Source: Burkholderiales bacterium (GTDB lineage Bacteria > Pseudomonadota > Gammaproteobacteria > Burkholderiales > Burkholderiaceae_C). From it: a DNA stretch of 51,282 nt. This document shows positions 50,922 through 51,282 of the stretch, in pieces. The stretch covers positions 1 to 51,282 of the forward strand of contig JAGWLO010000020.1 in assembly GCA_028872015.1 (NCBI GenBank), written 5' to 3'. The notes below the pieces were generated by a model, which did not search any database, was not told where the DNA came from, and worked only from the letters and a program-made list of their open reading frames with translations. Numbering within the stretch: position 1 is the first letter of the stretch; each line of letters opens with the position of its first letter. The position numbers were made by a program, and so were the translations under genes.

Positions 50922-51282
50922 GGCAGGCGGCGCCGCCGCCGCGCCATCGCCGGGCCGGCCGGTGGCCGCGCTGCTGTTCAACGCCGGGGTCTGGGGCCTG
51001 TCGTGGTGGCCCTTCCGCCAGCTCGAGCGGCGCGGCCTGCACCCGCTGTGGGCCACGGCGCTGATCTACGCGCTGGCCGCGCTGGCCATCGGCCTGGCAC
51101 GCCCGCAGGCCTGGCGCACGCTGCGGCGCAACCCGGCGCTGTGGCCGCTGCTGCTGGCCTCCGGCGCCACCAATGCCTGCTTCAACTGGGGCGTGACGGT
51201 GGGCGACGTGGTGCGCGTGGTGCTGCTGTTCTACCTGATGCCGCTGTGGTCGGTGCTGCTGGCGCGGCTGCTGCTGGCCGAG
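50911..51282 (+). CDS. DMT/EamA-family permease, N-terminal fragment (cut by right edge)
   Basis: ATG 50911 lies inside the last codons of lplT in another frame and opens a frame of 124 codons that runs off the right edge. It encodes a short Ala-rich N-terminus, then hydrophobic helices (VAALLFNAGVWGLSWWPF; LWATALIYALAALAIGLA; LWPLLLASGATNACFNWG; VVRVVLLFYLMPLWSVLL). GVWGLSWWPFRQLE and VVLLFYLMPLWSVLLAR are typical of drug/metabolite transporter (EamA) permeases. The 11-base overlap suggests coupled translation with lplT. The substrate is unknown. Confidence 0.8.
   Translation, partial: MAAEAGGAAAAPSPGRPVAALLFNAGVWGLSWWPFRQLERRGLHPLWATALIYALAALAIGLARPQAWRTLRRNPALWPLLLASGATNACFNWGVTVGDVVRVVLLFYLMPLWSVLLARLLLAE

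Overview
The window is about 51 kb of very GC-rich DNA (I estimate near 70%). It is densely packed with genes and has the look of a Burkholderiales betaproteobacterium of the Rubrivivax/Ideonella/Roseateles kind. This placement is inference. It rests on a glucokinase-HexR fusion gene, a livKHMGF operon, a cobalamin-dependent methionine synthase without its homocysteine domain behind an S-adenosylhomocysteine (SAH) riboswitch, and gene families shared with that order. No rRNA, tRNA, CRISPR array, transposase or phage gene was seen.

Layout. (1) 1-5.9 kb, minus strand: the start of an exported protein cut by the left edge, a GGDEF/EAL c-di-GMP protein overlapping a lone prepilin gene, and the Rep helicase. 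(2) 5.97-10.4 kb, plus strand: a five-gene branched-chain amino acid type ABC transporter operon. (3) 10.5-13.35 kb, minus strand: metH with an upstream SAH riboswitch. (4) 13.4-16.6 kb: a divergent pair of glucokinases, one fused to a HexR-type repressor. (5) 16.8-27.2 kb: a small His-rich exported protein, a large exported GH13 amylase, a TonB-dependent receptor, a flavin-dependent halogenase, a lipoprotein, a 2-oxoglutarate-oxygenase-like protein and a second exported GH13 enzyme. (6) 27.2-31.1 kb: a MATE exporter, a ParA-like ATPase, a type I metacaspase and a coiled-coil protein. (7) 31.1-43.0 kb: the operon malK-malE-malF-malG-GH13-esterase, divergent from malQ-pullulanase. (8) 43.0-51.3 kb: housekeeping genes (ilvE, a GT25 glycosyltransferase, a COG4705-like membrane protein, radA, arfB, alr, lplT) and a DMT-family permease cut by the right edge.

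How it fits together. Regions 4, 5 and 7 read as one starch/maltodextrin system. The receptor would move oligosaccharides across the outer membrane, and three GH13 enzymes plus a pullulanase with export signals would cut them. MalEFGK would carry maltodextrins inward, MalQ would remodel them, and two glucokinases would phosphorylate the glucose. The strongest new observation is regulatory. Five copies of a 15-bp palindrome of the form TGTA-N7-TACA, close to the known HexR operator TGTARTTNNANTACA, sit in exactly the three divergent promoter regions of this system: two at glk-hexR/glk, one at amylase/receptor and two at malK/malQ. The malK copy overlaps a good -10 box. The only sugar-responsive regulator encoded here is the HexR half of the glucokinase fusion, so it may control the whole set.

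Two other points stand out. A flavin-dependent halogenase with its catalytic motifs intact lies inside the starch locus, next to the receptor and an oxygenase-like protein. The metH leader also shows how its SAH riboswitch could work: the pseudoknot strand overlaps a 7-bp hairpin that hides the ribosome binding site.
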